NCBI GenBank assembly: GCA_027486415.1
Contig: JAIXPC010000011.1
Location: forward strand, 355,411 to 419,410
From: Sphingomonadales bacterium
Lineage (GTDB): Bacteria > Pseudomonadota > Alphaproteobacteria > Sphingomonadales > Sphingomonadaceae
Length of the DNA stretch: 64,000 bases
Direction: 5' to 3'
Notes under the pieces: model-generated
What the model saw: only the letters and a program-made list of their open reading frames with translations
Database searches by the model: none
What the model was told of the DNA's origin: nothing
Part shown: positions 16,861 through 25,891 of the stretch, one piece after another
Layout of the letters: every line of letters begins with the position of its first letter
How positions within the stretch are numbered: position 1 is the stretch's first letter
Made by a program: the position numbers and the translations under genes

Positions 16861-17182
16861 TGTTGATCGGCATGGTGAACGTCGCCGGGTCCATCGAAAA
16901 GCCGAACAAGGCCTTGAAGCCGTCATGGGCTTCCTGGTGGACCCAGCCGGCGCTGGCCACCACCCGGTCGCCCGGCCGCACCTCGTGACGGTGACCGGTG
17001 GCGACATCGGTGAGGGTGAGGCCGCCTTCCAGCACAAAGAAGCGGGTGTGGAATTCGTGGAAGTGCGGCGCATTGCGTTCGGCCGGCACGTCGATCAGCA
17101 TGGCGTGAAAGCCGGCCGCCGCGACCTCCGCGCGCGCCTCGCTCTCGGTGGTGAAATGCCGGTGGTCAACGCTGTAGCGCAT
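16850..17182 (-). CDS. Small single-domain cupin protein
   Basis: Start ATG 17182 has GGGG upstream; a TTG seven codons earlier overlapping the lipoxygenase stop is the alternative. The 110-residue protein is one beta-barrel cupin: motif 1 is visible as HFHEFHTRFFVLEGG with metal-type His residues and Glu, followed by GDRVVASAGWVHQ. Such proteins bind a metal and a small ligand, or act as dioxygenase or isomerase domains. It is 17 bases downstream of the lipoxygenase-family gene and very probably co-transcribed with it. Substrate unknown. Confidence 0.75.
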   Translation of the reverse strand: MRYSVDHRHFTTESEARAEVAAAGFHAMLIDVPAERNAPHFHEFHTRFFVLEGGLTLTDVATGHRHEVRPGDRVVASAGWVHQEAHDGFKALFGFSMDPATFTMPINKPA

Positions 17183-17199
17183 GGCCAATCCCCCGTCTC

Positions 17200-18933
17200 T
17201 CAATACTGCACCCCGCAGGCCATCACATCCAGCGGGACGACATGCAGCTTGGGATTCTCGGCTTTCAGCGTCGCATCCAGTGTCTTCAGATCGGCGTGGA
17301 AGCGGCTGACAAGCGTGGACAATTCCGGCGTGTCAAAGCCCAGGTAGGCACGGTTGCCATCGCCGCTGGCCGCCGGCTCGATCTCGGCCAGGCACAGGCT
17401 GTTGTGCGGTTTGTAGAACAGCTGGTCGGCAAGATGGCTCGACACATTGTCCATCGGCCAGCTCAAGGGCGTGTTGTCGATCAGATGTTCGAACCAGCGC
17501 TCCAGTTTCGACACGAGGCCGAGCTGGCTGCTGTCGACCGTGACGGCTTCACGCACGTAATCGCGTGTCATTGGCGGCTTCACGCGCAGGATGAACGGCA
17601 CGGGCATCGCCTGGCGATACAGGGTGCCGCTGGCATCATGCATGCTTTCGTACATCTCGTGCAGCGATTCATGGTCGGATGAATGCATCACCGCGCCGTT
17701 CCAGATGAAATGCGCCAGGAGATCGGCGAGCAGGTCCTTGTTCGGGGTGCCATCGCCGGCCAGGAGATCCTTGCCGGTGGGATGGCCGGGCAGATAGGCC
17801 GCGATGGCATCGGCCCAGAACGCTGCTTCCTGCCATTCCTGCGCCGACAGGTGATCGACAACGCCACGGGTGAAGGCACGGATCGGATCATAATAGCGGC
17901 GCAGGAACTCGCCATAATGGGACGGAATGTCGGCCGGGCGCGGGCTGAAACGATACGGGCGATAGCTGCTGTTGGGCTGATCGAAATAGGGATCTGCATC
18001 CGGCGACCTGTCGGGATTGGTCGTCGCGTAGAAGTCCGATCCATACCAGCAGAAGGGCAGAAGTTTCCTGACCTCCTCTCCTTTCGCCACGAACGGGCAC
18101 CACGGATACCAGGTGTTGGGATTGATGATCGATCGCTGGCCTTCCAGCACGGCATTGTTCACGGGGAGCGACAGCCACATGTGCGGCTGCAGCAGGCGCA
18201 GGATGATGTTGGATTTGGGCAGCACGCTTTTCGTCAGCGCGTTGATCGTGTCGGCCGGGAAGTGCACGCCGGGATGATCGATCAGGTTGATGCGGTGGAT
18301 GGCGCCCTGCAGCACGAAGTAGCGCGCCACCGTCCATGCCTCGCCATCCCCCGGGCGAAACACCTCCGACGGGTTCCAGTGCTTGCCGTCGAACACCCAC
18401 AGGGCAATGGCCACGACCTCGTAGTTGAAGCCCTTGTCATCCTTTGGCCGGCGCACGAGCGCCACTGACGCTGCAGAGGCTTCGCCCGGGTAGAGCGATT
18501 TCACCACCCGCATGCAGGAAAAATCGGATTTCAGATATTCATGGCGGTCTTCGTCGACGATCTCGCTGTGAAACGTCTTTTTATCGGTCTCGTCCAGAGG
18601 CGAGAGATATTTGCTGTACAGCCCCTCGCACAGCAGATGGGTGAAATCATCGTCGTGGAGATCGGGATAATCCGATCGGTGCTCCACCGCGGTGGCGAGC
18701 GCGGCGGCCGTCGAGGCAACGCCGAACTGCAGGATGCTGTTCTCATAATATTTGCCGATGAAGCGCTGCCAGTCGGACTGTTCGGCGGCAGGGATCGGGT
18801 CGATGGCCGGGGCAAGGCCATTGTAATGCAGCTTGTTCTTGATCGGCCACGGGGTCATGTCGTCGGGGTAGAGGAAGGCGGATGGCGGCAGCCCCGGAAA
18901 CCGCGCGTTCTGAGGAGAGATGTCGCTGGCCAT
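17200..18933 (-). CDS. Lipoxygenase-family protein
   Basis: ATG 18933 starts a 577-residue protein without a signal peptide. The iron-site pattern of lipoxygenases can be followed: a His-rich helix (H213, H220, H224), the family signature RLLQPHMWLSLPVNNAVLEG (compare LLxPHxxxxxxIN), and IWNGAVMHSSDH, where H417 and H421 align with the later His and the His/Asn ligand. Classical lipoxygenases end in Ile, whose carboxylate binds iron; this one ends in Tyr577. There is no plant-type PLAT domain. The reaction, if conserved, is dioxygenation of polyunsaturated fatty acids, though typical bacteria lack these. It pairs with the downstream cupin gene. Family call fairly firm, substrate unknown. Confidence 0.72.
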   Translation of the reverse strand: MASDISPQNARFPGLPPSAFLYPDDMTPWPIKNKLHYNGLAPAIDPIPAAEQSDWQRFIGKYYENSILQFGVASTAAALATAVEHRSDYPDLHDDDFTHLLCEGLYSKYLSPLDETDKKTFHSEIVDEDRHEYLKSDFSCMRVVKSLYPGEASAASVALVRRPKDDKGFNYEVVAIALWVFDGKHWNPSEVFRPGDGEAWTVARYFVLQGAIHRINLIDHPGVHFPADTINALTKSVLPKSNIILRLLQPHMWLSLPVNNAVLEGQRSIINPNTWYPWCPFVAKGEEVRKLLPFCWYGSDFYATTNPDRSPDADPYFDQPNSSYRPYRFSPRPADIPSHYGEFLRRYYDPIRAFTRGVVDHLSAQEWQEAAFWADAIAAYLPGHPTGKDLLAGDGTPNKDLLADLLAHFIWNGAVMHSSDHESLHEMYESMHDASGTLYRQAMPVPFILRVKPPMTRDYVREAVTVDSSQLGLVSKLERWFEHLIDNTPLSWPMDNVSSHLADQLFYKPHNSLCLAEIEPAASGDGNRAYLGFDTPELSTLVSRFHADLKTLDATLKAENPKLHVVPLDVMACGVQY

Positions 18934-18959
18934 CGTGATCACCCCACGGCTTTTGTCGT

Positions 18960-19028
18960 TGGTGATTGGAAGGCTATCGCGAATATTGCAGAACGGCAAA
19001 TAAAAGTGAAATTGGCCTATCAGTCTGT
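18960..19028 (-). promoter_or_regulatory. Upstream region of the lipoxygenase-cupin pair with partial locus motifs
   Basis: This AT-richer segment contains TGATTGGAA (18963-18971) and ATCAGTCTG (19019-19027), each a nine-base match to parts of the double element at 16156-16190. On the minus strand TTGCCG, a 17-base spacer and TAGCCT form a possible promoter. The matches are short, so membership in the same regulon is only suggested. Confidence 0.3.
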
Positions 19029-22000
19029 TTACGGAGGTGAATTTTCCGTAGCCGGGGAGGCCGCATGGCGCCATCCGGCGAGGCCGAGTTCGCGCGCGCT
19101 GTCGGCAGCGCGCTCCAGCGCCGCCGCAATATCTCCGGCGTTGGCGCCGGCACGCTGCAGGGCCGCTGCGTGCAGGCGGTGGACTTCGGGTTCGGACCAG
19201 CGTTCCCCGGTTTCGGCAATCGCTGCCAGCGCATCGGCAAACAGGCCCGCCGCACCAGCGTGATCGCCGCGCGCCGACAGAGCGTCAGCCAGCAGCGACC
19301 AGCGATAGGGCAGGAAACAGCGCGATCCGGTGGCGCAATAGATGTCCAGCCCCTGCCGGAACAGGGCTGGGCCATCGTCATCGCCCCGCTGACAGTGCAG
19401 CCAGCCGGTGAGCATGATGCCGTTGCCCAGGAACAGCGGGATCTTTTCCTTGCTGCACAGGCTGGTCAGCTCGTCGGCCAGAGGCGCGAGCGCCGCTTCG
19501 TCATGGGCATATTGGGCGATCCAGGCAGCATAGGCGAGGACGTTGGTCAGGCTGTAGAGGTGGTTCAGCTGGCGGGCATGGGCCAGCGCATCCGCACTTG
19601 CGGCCGCCGCGCCCGCGGCATCGCCCAGCAGCCACAGGGCCTGCGCGCGATAACCCCGCGCCATCGCCGCGGCATCGACCCCGATGGCAAAACGGTGGCC
19701 GGCGTGACGCTGTGGATCATGGCGCGCCAGGATGGCATCGCCGGTGGCCAGCACCTCGGCCATGTTGCCCAGGAAAAAGCAGGACGACATGCGCGCCAGA
19801 AGGCCGCTCAACAGCAGGTCATCGCTGTTGCTGCTGCGCGCAAGTTCCAGCAGGGCACCGGCATGGCCCAGCGCCGCCCGGTGGTTGGCGCGCACGGTTT
19901 CCAGCTGCCACAGGCCAAACAGCACGGTTCCACGCCGCGCGGTATCGCCAACCCGATCGGAAAGCTCCAGCGCCCGCCGCCACACCTGTTCGTTCTCGGC
20001 CGATGCCTGGCCCTTGGCCACCATCACCGCTGCGCCCAATGCCAGTTCGATATCCAGTTCAAAGGCGTCGCGGGCCGGGGCGGCGGGCAGACTGCGAACC
20101 GCGCCAAGGGCGTTTTCCAGGTGCGCGATCGCTTCCAGTGGCGCATTGCGGCGCAGGGCCTGCTGGCCGGCCGTCAGCCAGTGGCGGGCTGCCGCCTCCG
20201 CCTTGCCGCCATTGGCATAATGCCAGGCCACGATCTCGGGATGCGCCTCGGCTTCGCTGGCAAAATCACGACACAACAGCTCCGCAACACGCGTGTGCTC
20301 GGCCTTGCGCCGCGCCTTGGGCAACAGTTCATAGGCGGCTTCGTGGGTGAGCGCGTGGCGGAAACTGTAATGCGCGCGCGGCGGCACACCGCGCACCTGC
20401 AGCAGTTCCTCCCCCACCATCTGGGCCAGATGCGCGTCCAGCACGGCCTCATCGATGCCGGCAAAGGCGCGGATCATGTCGTGGCTGAAATTGCGCCCCA
20501 GGATGGCGCCAGCCTGCGCCGTGTCGCGCGCAGGCCCCAGCCGGTCGAGCCGGGCCGCAAGCAGGCCGCGCAAGGTGGTCGGGATGTCGCCAGCGGCACG
20601 GCTGCTGCCGTGGACAAGGATCTGGCGAGCGAGTTCCTGCACGAAGAAGGGCACGCCATCGGTGCGCGCCAGCAGCGTCTGCACCATGTCGGCGTCGATA
20701 TCGGCGGCACCGATGGCATCGGCCACCAGCGCCCGCGTCTGCCCGCTGCTGAGCCGGCCCAGGTTTATCTGCAGGTGATGCCCGCGATCCAGCCACGCCT
20801 TGCGGAATTCCGGCCGGGCCGTGCCGATGATCATCAACGGCAACGTGTCTCCCTGTTCCACCAGGATCTGCACCAGTTCCAGCGTCGATGGGTCGATCCA
20901 GTGCAGATCCTCGATCGCCAGCACCACCGGCCGATCGCGGGTGAGGGCAAAGATCCATTCGATCAGCGTTTCCTTCAGCCGGCGGCGGCGCTGGACCGGG
21001 TTGAGATCGGGTACGGCGTGGCCCGGCGGCAGCGGCAGTCCGATCATCGTCGCGACCAGATCAAAGGCATCGGCGGGCAGGGCGGCGGCAGCCAGTTCGC
21101 GCCGCAGCGCCTCGGCCGGGGCTCCGCCGCTCTCGTCCAGCAACTGCCGCAGCATCTGGACGACAGCATGGAAGGGCGTGTTGGCAAACAGGGATTCGCC
21201 GCTCCATCCCAGCCAGCGGTGTGGTTGCGCAGCAAGGGTGGCGCGAAACTCGGCGATCAGCCGGCTTTTGCCGATGCCGGGCTCTCCGCGCACCAGGATA
21301 TGCTGGCCATCGCCATCGATCAGCCGGCGCCAGCGGCTTGTCATCAATCCCAGCTCGTCTTCGCGGCCGACGAACAACTGGCCGGAATGGGTGGCCGGCA
21401 CCCGGCTGCGCCGGGCCGCCAGCGCCCGGAACAGCGCAAGGTCCGGTGCGCCCTCGCTGGCCGGCAACGGGGCCAGCGGTTCGTGATCGAACAGGGTGCC
21501 AGCCAGTTCGGCCACATCGGCGGTGAAGGCCACACCGGCCACCGGGGCGGCAGCGCGGGCGCGGGCGGCGATGGCGGGGCCATCCCCAAACACCTCGATC
21601 GCGCCGTTGGCATCGTTGCCCACCAGCGCCGTGCCGCAGTGGATGCCGATGCGCGCCGTCGCCGCCGCGCCATGGTCCGCGATCAGGTCGCCGTTCATTC
21701 CGGCCAGCGCGGCGATGATGTCCAGGCCGGCGCGGATGGCGCGCTGTGCAGCGTCCTCCTGGGCGACAGGATAGCCAAAGATGGCGGAGGCCGCGCCGCT
21801 TTGCCAGGTGACAGTGCCGCCCAGTGCCGCCAGCGTGGCTGTCACCACCGGCTGCGCCGCGCGGACAATGGCCTGCCAGTCTTCCGGATCGATGGCGCCC
21901 GCGCCGCCTCTGTCCTCCAGCCGGCACGACAGGAAGGTGAGGTGGCGACGTTCGCTGCGCCCGGTTGCGGGGATGGCAGTGCGCGGCGTGGGAGGTGCTG

Positions 22001-22454
22001 TGGCAGGGGCAGGGGAAGGGGCAGGGGCAGGGGCAGGGACAGCTTGGGCCACAGGCGGCGCGCGGTGGCCCACCCGCAAGGTGACGTCGGCCACGAACGC
22101 CTGCCAGCGCGGATCATCGCCGTCGCCTGCCCAGCCGGCAAGATCGGCCGTCTGCGTCAGCTCGAACATGATCGGCCGGTCGCATGGCTCGATCATGCAC
22201 GGCACCAACGTGCCGTTGCGCTGCGCCAGCGTTGCTTCGGCCCGTACCCAGCGCGACATCACGGAACGGGTGGACCACAGCACCACGACCGCCTTGGCCG
22301 ATCGCAGCGCGGCTTCCGTCACCTCGTCATAGGCTTCACCGGGCCGCAGCGTGGTATCCCACCACACGTTCAGTCCACGCGCCGCAAAACCGTCCGCAAA
22401 CAGCCTGGCAACCGCCTGATCGTCCCGATTGTAAGACAGAAATATGTCGGTCAC
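19029..22454 (-). CDS. TIR domain, degenerate class III cyclase domain, AAA-type ATPase and TPR-like repeat protein
   Basis: Start is GTG 22454, or TTG 22463 three codons earlier. The roughly 1,141-residue protein begins with a TIR domain (about 1-130: TDIFLSYNRDDQAVARLF, then SRWVRAEATLA with the conserved Glu), followed by a Pro/Ala linker. A class III nucleotide-cyclase fold follows (about 170-340), but the metal aspartates are missing: the first position reads LTFLSCRLED and the second QSGAASAIFGYP. Next is an ATPase with Walker A GEPGIGKS (K396) and Walker B-like VVLAIEDLHWID. The C-terminal half is helical TPR-like repeats. The layout resembles STAND-type signalling ATPases. It is soluble and of unknown trigger; a stress or phage-sensing role is speculation. 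Confidence 0.85.
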   Translation of the reverse strand: MTDIFLSYNRDDQAVARLFADGFAARGLNVWWDTTLRPGEAYDEVTEAALRSAKAVVVLWSTRSVMSRWVRAEATLAQRNGTLVPCMIEPCDRPIMFELTQTADLAGWAGDGDDPRWQAFVADVTLRVGHRAPPVAQAVPAPAPAPSPAPATAPPTPRTAIPATGRSERRHLTFLSCRLEDRGGAGAIDPEDWQAIVRAAQPVVTATLAALGGTVTWQSGAASAIFGYPVAQEDAAQRAIRAGLDIIAALAGMNGDLIADHGAAATARIGIHCGTALVGNDANGAIEVFGDGPAIAARARAAAPVAGVAFTADVAELAGTLFDHEPLAPLPASEGAPDLALFRALAARRSRVPATHSGQLFVGREDELGLMTSRWRRLIDGDGQHILVRGEPGIGKSRLIAEFRATLAAQPHRWLGWSGESLFANTPFHAVVQMLRQLLDESGGAPAEALRRELAAAALPADAFDLVATMIGLPLPPGHAVPDLNPVQRRRRLKETLIEWIFALTRDRPVVLAIEDLHWIDPSTLELVQILVEQGDTLPLMIIGTARPEFRKAWLDRGHHLQINLGRLSSGQTRALVADAIGAADIDADMVQTLLARTDGVPFFVQELARQILVHGSSRAAGDIPTTLRGLLAARLDRLGPARDTAQAGAILGRNFSHDMIRAFAGIDEAVLDAHLAQMVGEELLQVRGVPPRAHYSFRHALTHEAAYELLPKARRKAEHTRVAELLCRDFASEAEAHPEIVAWHYANGGKAEAAARHWLTAGQQALRRNAPLEAIAHLENALGAVRSLPAAPARDAFELDIELALGAAVMVAKGQASAENEQVWRRALELSDRVGDTARRGTVLFGLWQLETVRANHRAALGHAGALLELARSSNSDDLLLSGLLARMSSCFFLGNMAEVLATGDAILARHDPQRHAGHRFAIGVDAAAMARGYRAQALWLLGDAAGAAAASADALAHARQLNHLYSLTNVLAYAAWIAQYAHDEAALAPLADELTSLCSKEKIPLFLGNGIMLTGWLHCQRGDDDGPALFRQGLDIYCATGSRCFLPYRWSLLADALSARGDHAGAAGLFADALAAIAETGERWSEPEVHRLHAAALQRAGANAGDIAAALERAADSARELGLAGWRHAASPATENSPP

Positions 22455-22703
22455 GACCTGCAACGCCCTCTTTGCGGCAGTGTAAATGCCATTAACCGCG
22501 TTGCAAGGGGTGAGATGCGCTCACGACAAATGACCGCGCCCAGGAATGGGAGCTGACGGTCGGCCGATCTGCCGGCCTGCGACAAAGAGAGGTGGCGGAC
22601 CTGCAGGGAGGATGTTCGAACCCGCAGGGTTCGCAAGCCCGAACGGGCGCCGCGGCCAGTGCCGCGCCCCCGCGGAGGGCTTCGCCCGTGAGCGACAAAA
22701 AGC

Positions 22704-22793
22704 TGGCGGACAGAGTGGGATTCGAACCCACGGTGAGGTTTCCCCCACGGCGGTTTTCAAGACCGCTGCCTTAAACCACTCGGCCATCTGTCC
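22704..22793 (-). tRNA. tRNA-Ser (anticodon UGA)
   Basis: The minus strand folds as a class II tRNA of 90 bases including encoded CCA (22706-22704). The acceptor stem is GGACAGA at the 5' end pairing with TCTGTCC. The anticodon loop is CTTGAAA with anticodon TGA, the T arm contains GGTTCGAATCC, and a long variable arm, typical of serine tRNAs, is present. A T-run immediately follows the CCA. The 249 bases between it and the TIR-protein gene hold GC-rich hairpin-prone sequence and no gene that I can support. Confidence 0.97.
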
Positions 22794-22825
22794 ACGGGCG
22801 GGGGTATTGGTTGGGGGGCGTGCGG

Positions 22826-23431
22826 TCAAGTCACGTTGTGCGGGCGGACCTTGCGGAGCGCGGTGGGGGTGCGGGCATAGCGGGCGGCGATGACTTCGTT
22901 GAAGCGGCGGAGCGAGGCAAAGCCGGCAGCGTGGGCGATTTCCGTCATCGGCAACCGGGTGTGCGCGATCATCTGCATGGCGCGCTGGACGCGGCGGGTT
23001 TGCGCGACGGCGATGGGAGATGCGCCCAGATGCTGGGCGAACAGGCGAGCGAGGTGGCGCGGGCCGACGCCGCAGCGTTCGGCCAGTTGCTCGACTGTTC
23101 CGTTGCCATCGAGCGCGCCGGCATCGATGAGCTTGAGGGCGCGATCGACGGTGGTTCTTGTGCCGTTCCAGGCCGGGCAGAAGGGGGCGCTTTCGGGCCG
23201 GCATTTCAGGCAGGGGCGAAAACCGGCGCCTTCGGCAGCGGCGGCGCTGGGATAGAAGGCAATGTTGCGGGCCAGCGGCGGGCGGACGCGGCAGACGGGG
23301 CGACAATAGATGCCGGTGGTCTTGACCGCGATGAAGAAGACCCCGTCAAAGGCCGGGTCGCGCGCCAGCCGGGCAGCATTCATCGTGTCGAAATCGAGTC
23401 CGTGGACGGCGGCAGTGACGGGCGCATGCAT
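22826..23431 (-). CDS. Ada-type metal-binding domain and AraC helix-turn-helix protein
   Basis: A 201-residue protein. Residues 18-85 form the Ada N-terminal zinc domain with C43, C47, C74 and C77 (IYCRPVC and FRPCLKC). In Ada, the first Cys accepts methyl groups from DNA phosphotriesters. Residues 95-195 are an AraC-type helix-turn-helix (MTEIAHAAGFASLRRFN). The sequence is of the kind usually fused to an AlkA glycosylase, yet it stops right after the helix-turn-helix, as in stand-alone AdaA. Only 32 bases separate its stop from tRNA-Ser. Likely role: methylation-responsive activator of DNA repair genes. No alkyltransferase or glycosylase gene is adjacent. Confidence 0.85.
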   Translation of the reverse strand: MHAPVTAAVHGLDFDTMNAARLARDPAFDGVFFIAVKTTGIYCRPVCRVRPPLARNIAFYPSAAAAEGAGFRPCLKCRPESAPFCPAWNGTRTTVDRALKLIDAGALDGNGTVEQLAERCGVGPRHLARLFAQHLGASPIAVAQTRRVQRAMQMIAHTRLPMTEIAHAAGFASLRRFNEVIAARYARTPTALRKVRPHNVT

Positions 23432-23502
23432 CGGGCAAGATTATCGCTGCGGCGGCGGCGCGGCCAGATGGCGACGCAGCACGATGGCCGATTTCCGCCA
23501 GT

Positions 23503-24495
23503 TCACAATCGTGTCATGGCCAGCGCGGCCTTGCTGCCATAACGATCGCCGGCGGTTGCGGGCAGGGCGGTATCAAGTGCGGCGATGTTGGCGGCGGACA
23601 GGGTGAGCGTGGCAGCGCCGGCGGTATCGGCCAGCGTGGCGCGGCGCTTGCAGCCGGGGATGGGGACAACGTCCGGCCCCTTGGCCAGCAGCCACGCGAT
23701 GGCGACCTGCGCCGGGCTGGCGTTGTGGGCGGCGGCGATGGCCTTGACCATGGCGACGGCAGCCATGTTGGCATCGTAATTGGCGCCCCGATAACGCGGA
23801 TCGGCCTTGCGGTAATCGCTGTCGGGCAGATCCTCGGCGCGGGGCACGCTGCCGGTGAGGAAGCCCCGCCCCAGGGGCGAGTATGGCACGAAGGTCACGC
23901 CCAGTTCGCGCGCGGTGGGGGCGATTTCGGCTTCGACGTCGCGTTCCCACAGGCTCCATTCGCTTTGCAGGGCCGCGATGGGCGCCACGGCGCAGGCGCG
24001 GCGCAAGGTGGCGGCGGAGCATTCGGAAAGGCCGATCGCACGGATTTTTCCTTCGCGCACCAGATCGGCCATCGTGCCGACCACGTCCTCGATCGCTACG
24101 GCGGGATCGACACGGTGCTGGTAGAACAGGTCGATCACATCGGTTCCGAGGCGCTTCAAGGACGCTTCGCAGACGGCGCGGATATGGGCGGGCTGGCTGT
24201 TGACGCCGGCGACCCGGCCATTTTCGATGCGAAAGCCGAACTTGGTGGCGATGATGGCCTGCTGACGGCGGCCGGCCAGCGCTTCGGCGACGAGCTCTTC
24301 ATTGGCGAACGGGCCATAGATTTCGGCCGTGTCGAAGAAGTTGATGCCGATATCCAGCGCCATGTGGATGGTGGCGATGGCTTCGGCGCGGTCGACAGGG
24401 CCATACATGGCGGCCTGGCCCGCCGTGCCGGCCATGCCCATGCAGCCCAGCCCCAGGGCAGACACCGACAGCGGGCCGATCTTGCGATGTTCCAT
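23503..24495 (-). CDS. Aldo/keto reductase
   Basis: ATG 24495 is preceded by AAAGGA six bases upstream. The 330-residue protein is a typical AKR TIM barrel: [10 protein letters not shown] near the N terminus, [12 protein letters not shown] with the catalytic Tyr, ATKFGF with the catalytic Lys, FYQHRVD with the catalytic His, and IPGCKR near the C terminus for NADPH 2'-phosphate binding. It resembles the AKR13-like oxidoreductases that reduce varied aldehydes. It is divergent from glmM with a 46-base gap. The physiological substrate cannot be assigned. Confidence 0.93.
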   Translation of the reverse strand: MEHRKIGPLSVSALGLGCMGMAGTAGQAAMYGPVDRAEAIATIHMALDIGINFFDTAEIYGPFANEELVAEALAGRRQQAIIATKFGFRIENGRVAGVNSQPAHIRAVCEASLKRLGTDVIDLFYQHRVDPAVAIEDVVGTMADLVREGKIRAIGLSECSAATLRRACAVAPIAALQSEWSLWERDVEAEIAPTARELGVTFVPYSPLGRGFLTGSVPRAEDLPDSDYRKADPRYRGANYDANMAAVAMVKAIAAAHNASPAQVAIAWLLAKGPDVVPIPGCKRRATLADTAGAATLTLSAANIAALDTALPATAGDRYGSKAALAMTRL

Positions 24496-24541
24496 GGTGC
24501 ATCCTTTCAAAGCGTCGGCCAAGACGCTAGAGACTGTCGCC

Positions 24542-25891
24542 ATGACAGCCAAGCACACCCGTCGTTATTTCGGCACCGATGGCATCCGCGGCCTGACCAA
24601 CACCGCGCCGATGACGGCGGCGATCGCCATGAAGGTGGGGCAGGCGGCCGGGCGGCATTTCCTGCGCGGACCGCACACGCACCGGGTGGTGATCGGCAAG
24701 GACACGCGGCTTTCCGGTTACATGATGGAATCGGCACTGGTGGCCGGCTTCACCAGCGTGGGCATGGACGTGACGTTGCTGGGCCCGCTGCCGACGCCGG
24801 CAGTGGCGATGCTGACCCGATCGATGCGCGCTGATCTGGGCGTCATGATCTCGGCCAGCCACAACCCGTTCCACGACAATGGCATCAAGCTGTTCGGCCC
24901 CGATGGTTACAAATTGTCGGATGCGGATGAAGCCGCGATCGAGGCGATGCTGGATGACGAGATCCCGCTCGCCGATGCGCGCGCCATCGGCCGGGCCCGG
25001 CGGATCGATGATGCACAGGGCCGCTATATCCACTTCGCCAAGGCAACCTTTCCGGAGGCGCTGCGCCTTGATGGGCTGAAGATCGTCATCGATTGCGCGC
25101 ATGGCGCGGCCTACAAGGTGGCGCCGGCGGCGCTGTGGGAACTGGGCGCGGAGGTGACCGCGATTGGTGTGTCGCCCGACGGGTTCAACGTGAACGACAA
25201 GGTGGGATCGACCCATCCCAAGGCGCTGCAGCTGAAGGTGCTGGAGGTGGGCGCCGATATCGGCATCGCGCTGGATGGTGATGCTGATCGGCTGATCGTG
25301 GTGGATGAGCGCGGGCAGGTGGTGGATGGTGACCAGCTGATGGCGCTGATCGCTAGCCGTGCAGCCGATGCTGGCACGCTGAAGGGCGGCGCGCTGGTGG
25401 CGACCGTGATGTCGAACCTGGGCCTTGAGCGGTTCCTGGGCGGCAAGGGCATCGCCCTGCACCGCGCTGCCGTCGGAGATCGCCACGTGCTGGAAATGAT
25501 GCGCGACAAGGGCTGCAATGTCGGCGGCGAGCAATCGGGCCACATCATCCTTTCGGATCACGCGACCACGGGTGACGGGCTGGTGGCGGCGCTGCAGGTG
25601 CTTGCCGCCATGGTGGCAACGGGCAAACCGGCGAGCGAGTTGCTGCACCAGTTCGATCCGCTGCCGCAGTTGCTGAAGAATGTCCGTTTCAAGGGCGGGG
25701 CGCCGCTGGAGGCGCAAAGTGTGAAGGACGCGATTGCCGCGGCCGAGGCGACGCTGGCCGGCAAGGGCCGGCTGCTCATTCGCAAGAGCGGCACCGAGCC
25801 GCTGATCCGCGTCATGGCCGAAGGCGAGGACAAGGCGCTGGTGGGCCGGGTGGTGGATGACATCTGCGCGGCGGTGGCGGCGGCGGCATGA
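24542..25891 (+). CDS. glmM: Phosphoglucosamine mutase
   Basis: ATG 24542 gives 449 residues, the usual GlmM length, beginning [11 protein letters not shown]. The enzyme converts glucosamine-6-phosphate to glucosamine-1-phosphate for UDP-GlcNAc, peptidoglycan and lipopolysaccharide synthesis. The phosphoserine loop SASHNPF is present (S106), as are the metal loop DGDADR and the C-terminal sugar-phosphate loop [12 protein letters not shown]. It overlaps thiD by four bases (ATGA) and heads a glmM-thiD-rnhB run. In many bacteria glmM follows ftsH and folP, but here folP lies about 6 kb downstream. Confidence 0.97.
   Translation: MTAKHTRRYFGTDGIRGLTNTAPMTAAIAMKVGQAAGRHFLRGPHTHRVVIGKDTRLSGYMMESALVAGFTSVGMDVTLLGPLPTPAVAMLTRSMRADLGVMISASHNPFHDNGIKLFGPDGYKLSDADEAAIEAMLDDEIPLADARAIGRARRIDDAQGRYIHFAKATFPEALRLDGLKIVIDCAHGAAYKVAPAALWELGAEVTAIGVSPDGFNVNDKVGSTHPKALQLKVLEVGADIGIALDGDADRLIVVDERGQVVDGDQLMALIASRAADAGTLKGGALVATVMSNLGLERFLGGKGIALHRAAVGDRHVLEMMRDKGCNVGGEQSGHIILSDHATTGDGLVAALQVLAAMVATGKPASELLHQFDPLPQLLKNVRFKGGAPLEAQSVKDAIAAAEATLAGKGRLLIRKSGTEPLIRVMAEGEDKALVGRVVDDICAAVAAAA

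Noticed and set aside
22005-22045. Tandem GGGGCA-type repeats
   Set aside because: They encode the Pro/Ala linker between the TIR and cyclase-like domains; not a CRISPR array or a separate repeat element.
19065-22556. Long plus-strand open frame opposite the TIR/ATPase gene
   Set aside because: No ribosome-binding site or known domain; the sequence is Arg/Gln/His-rich as expected for an antisense shadow, while the minus strand carries TIR, cyclase and Walker motifs.
22600-22703. Possible second tRNA or tRNA fragment beside tRNA-Ser
   Set aside because: It contains GTTCGAACCC and hairpin sequence but cannot fold into a full cloverleaf with an anticodon arm.
22794-22825. Remnant of an AlkA domain after the Ada/AraC gene
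   Set aside because: Only 32 bases remain before the tRNA, too short to hold any glycosylase remnant in another frame.
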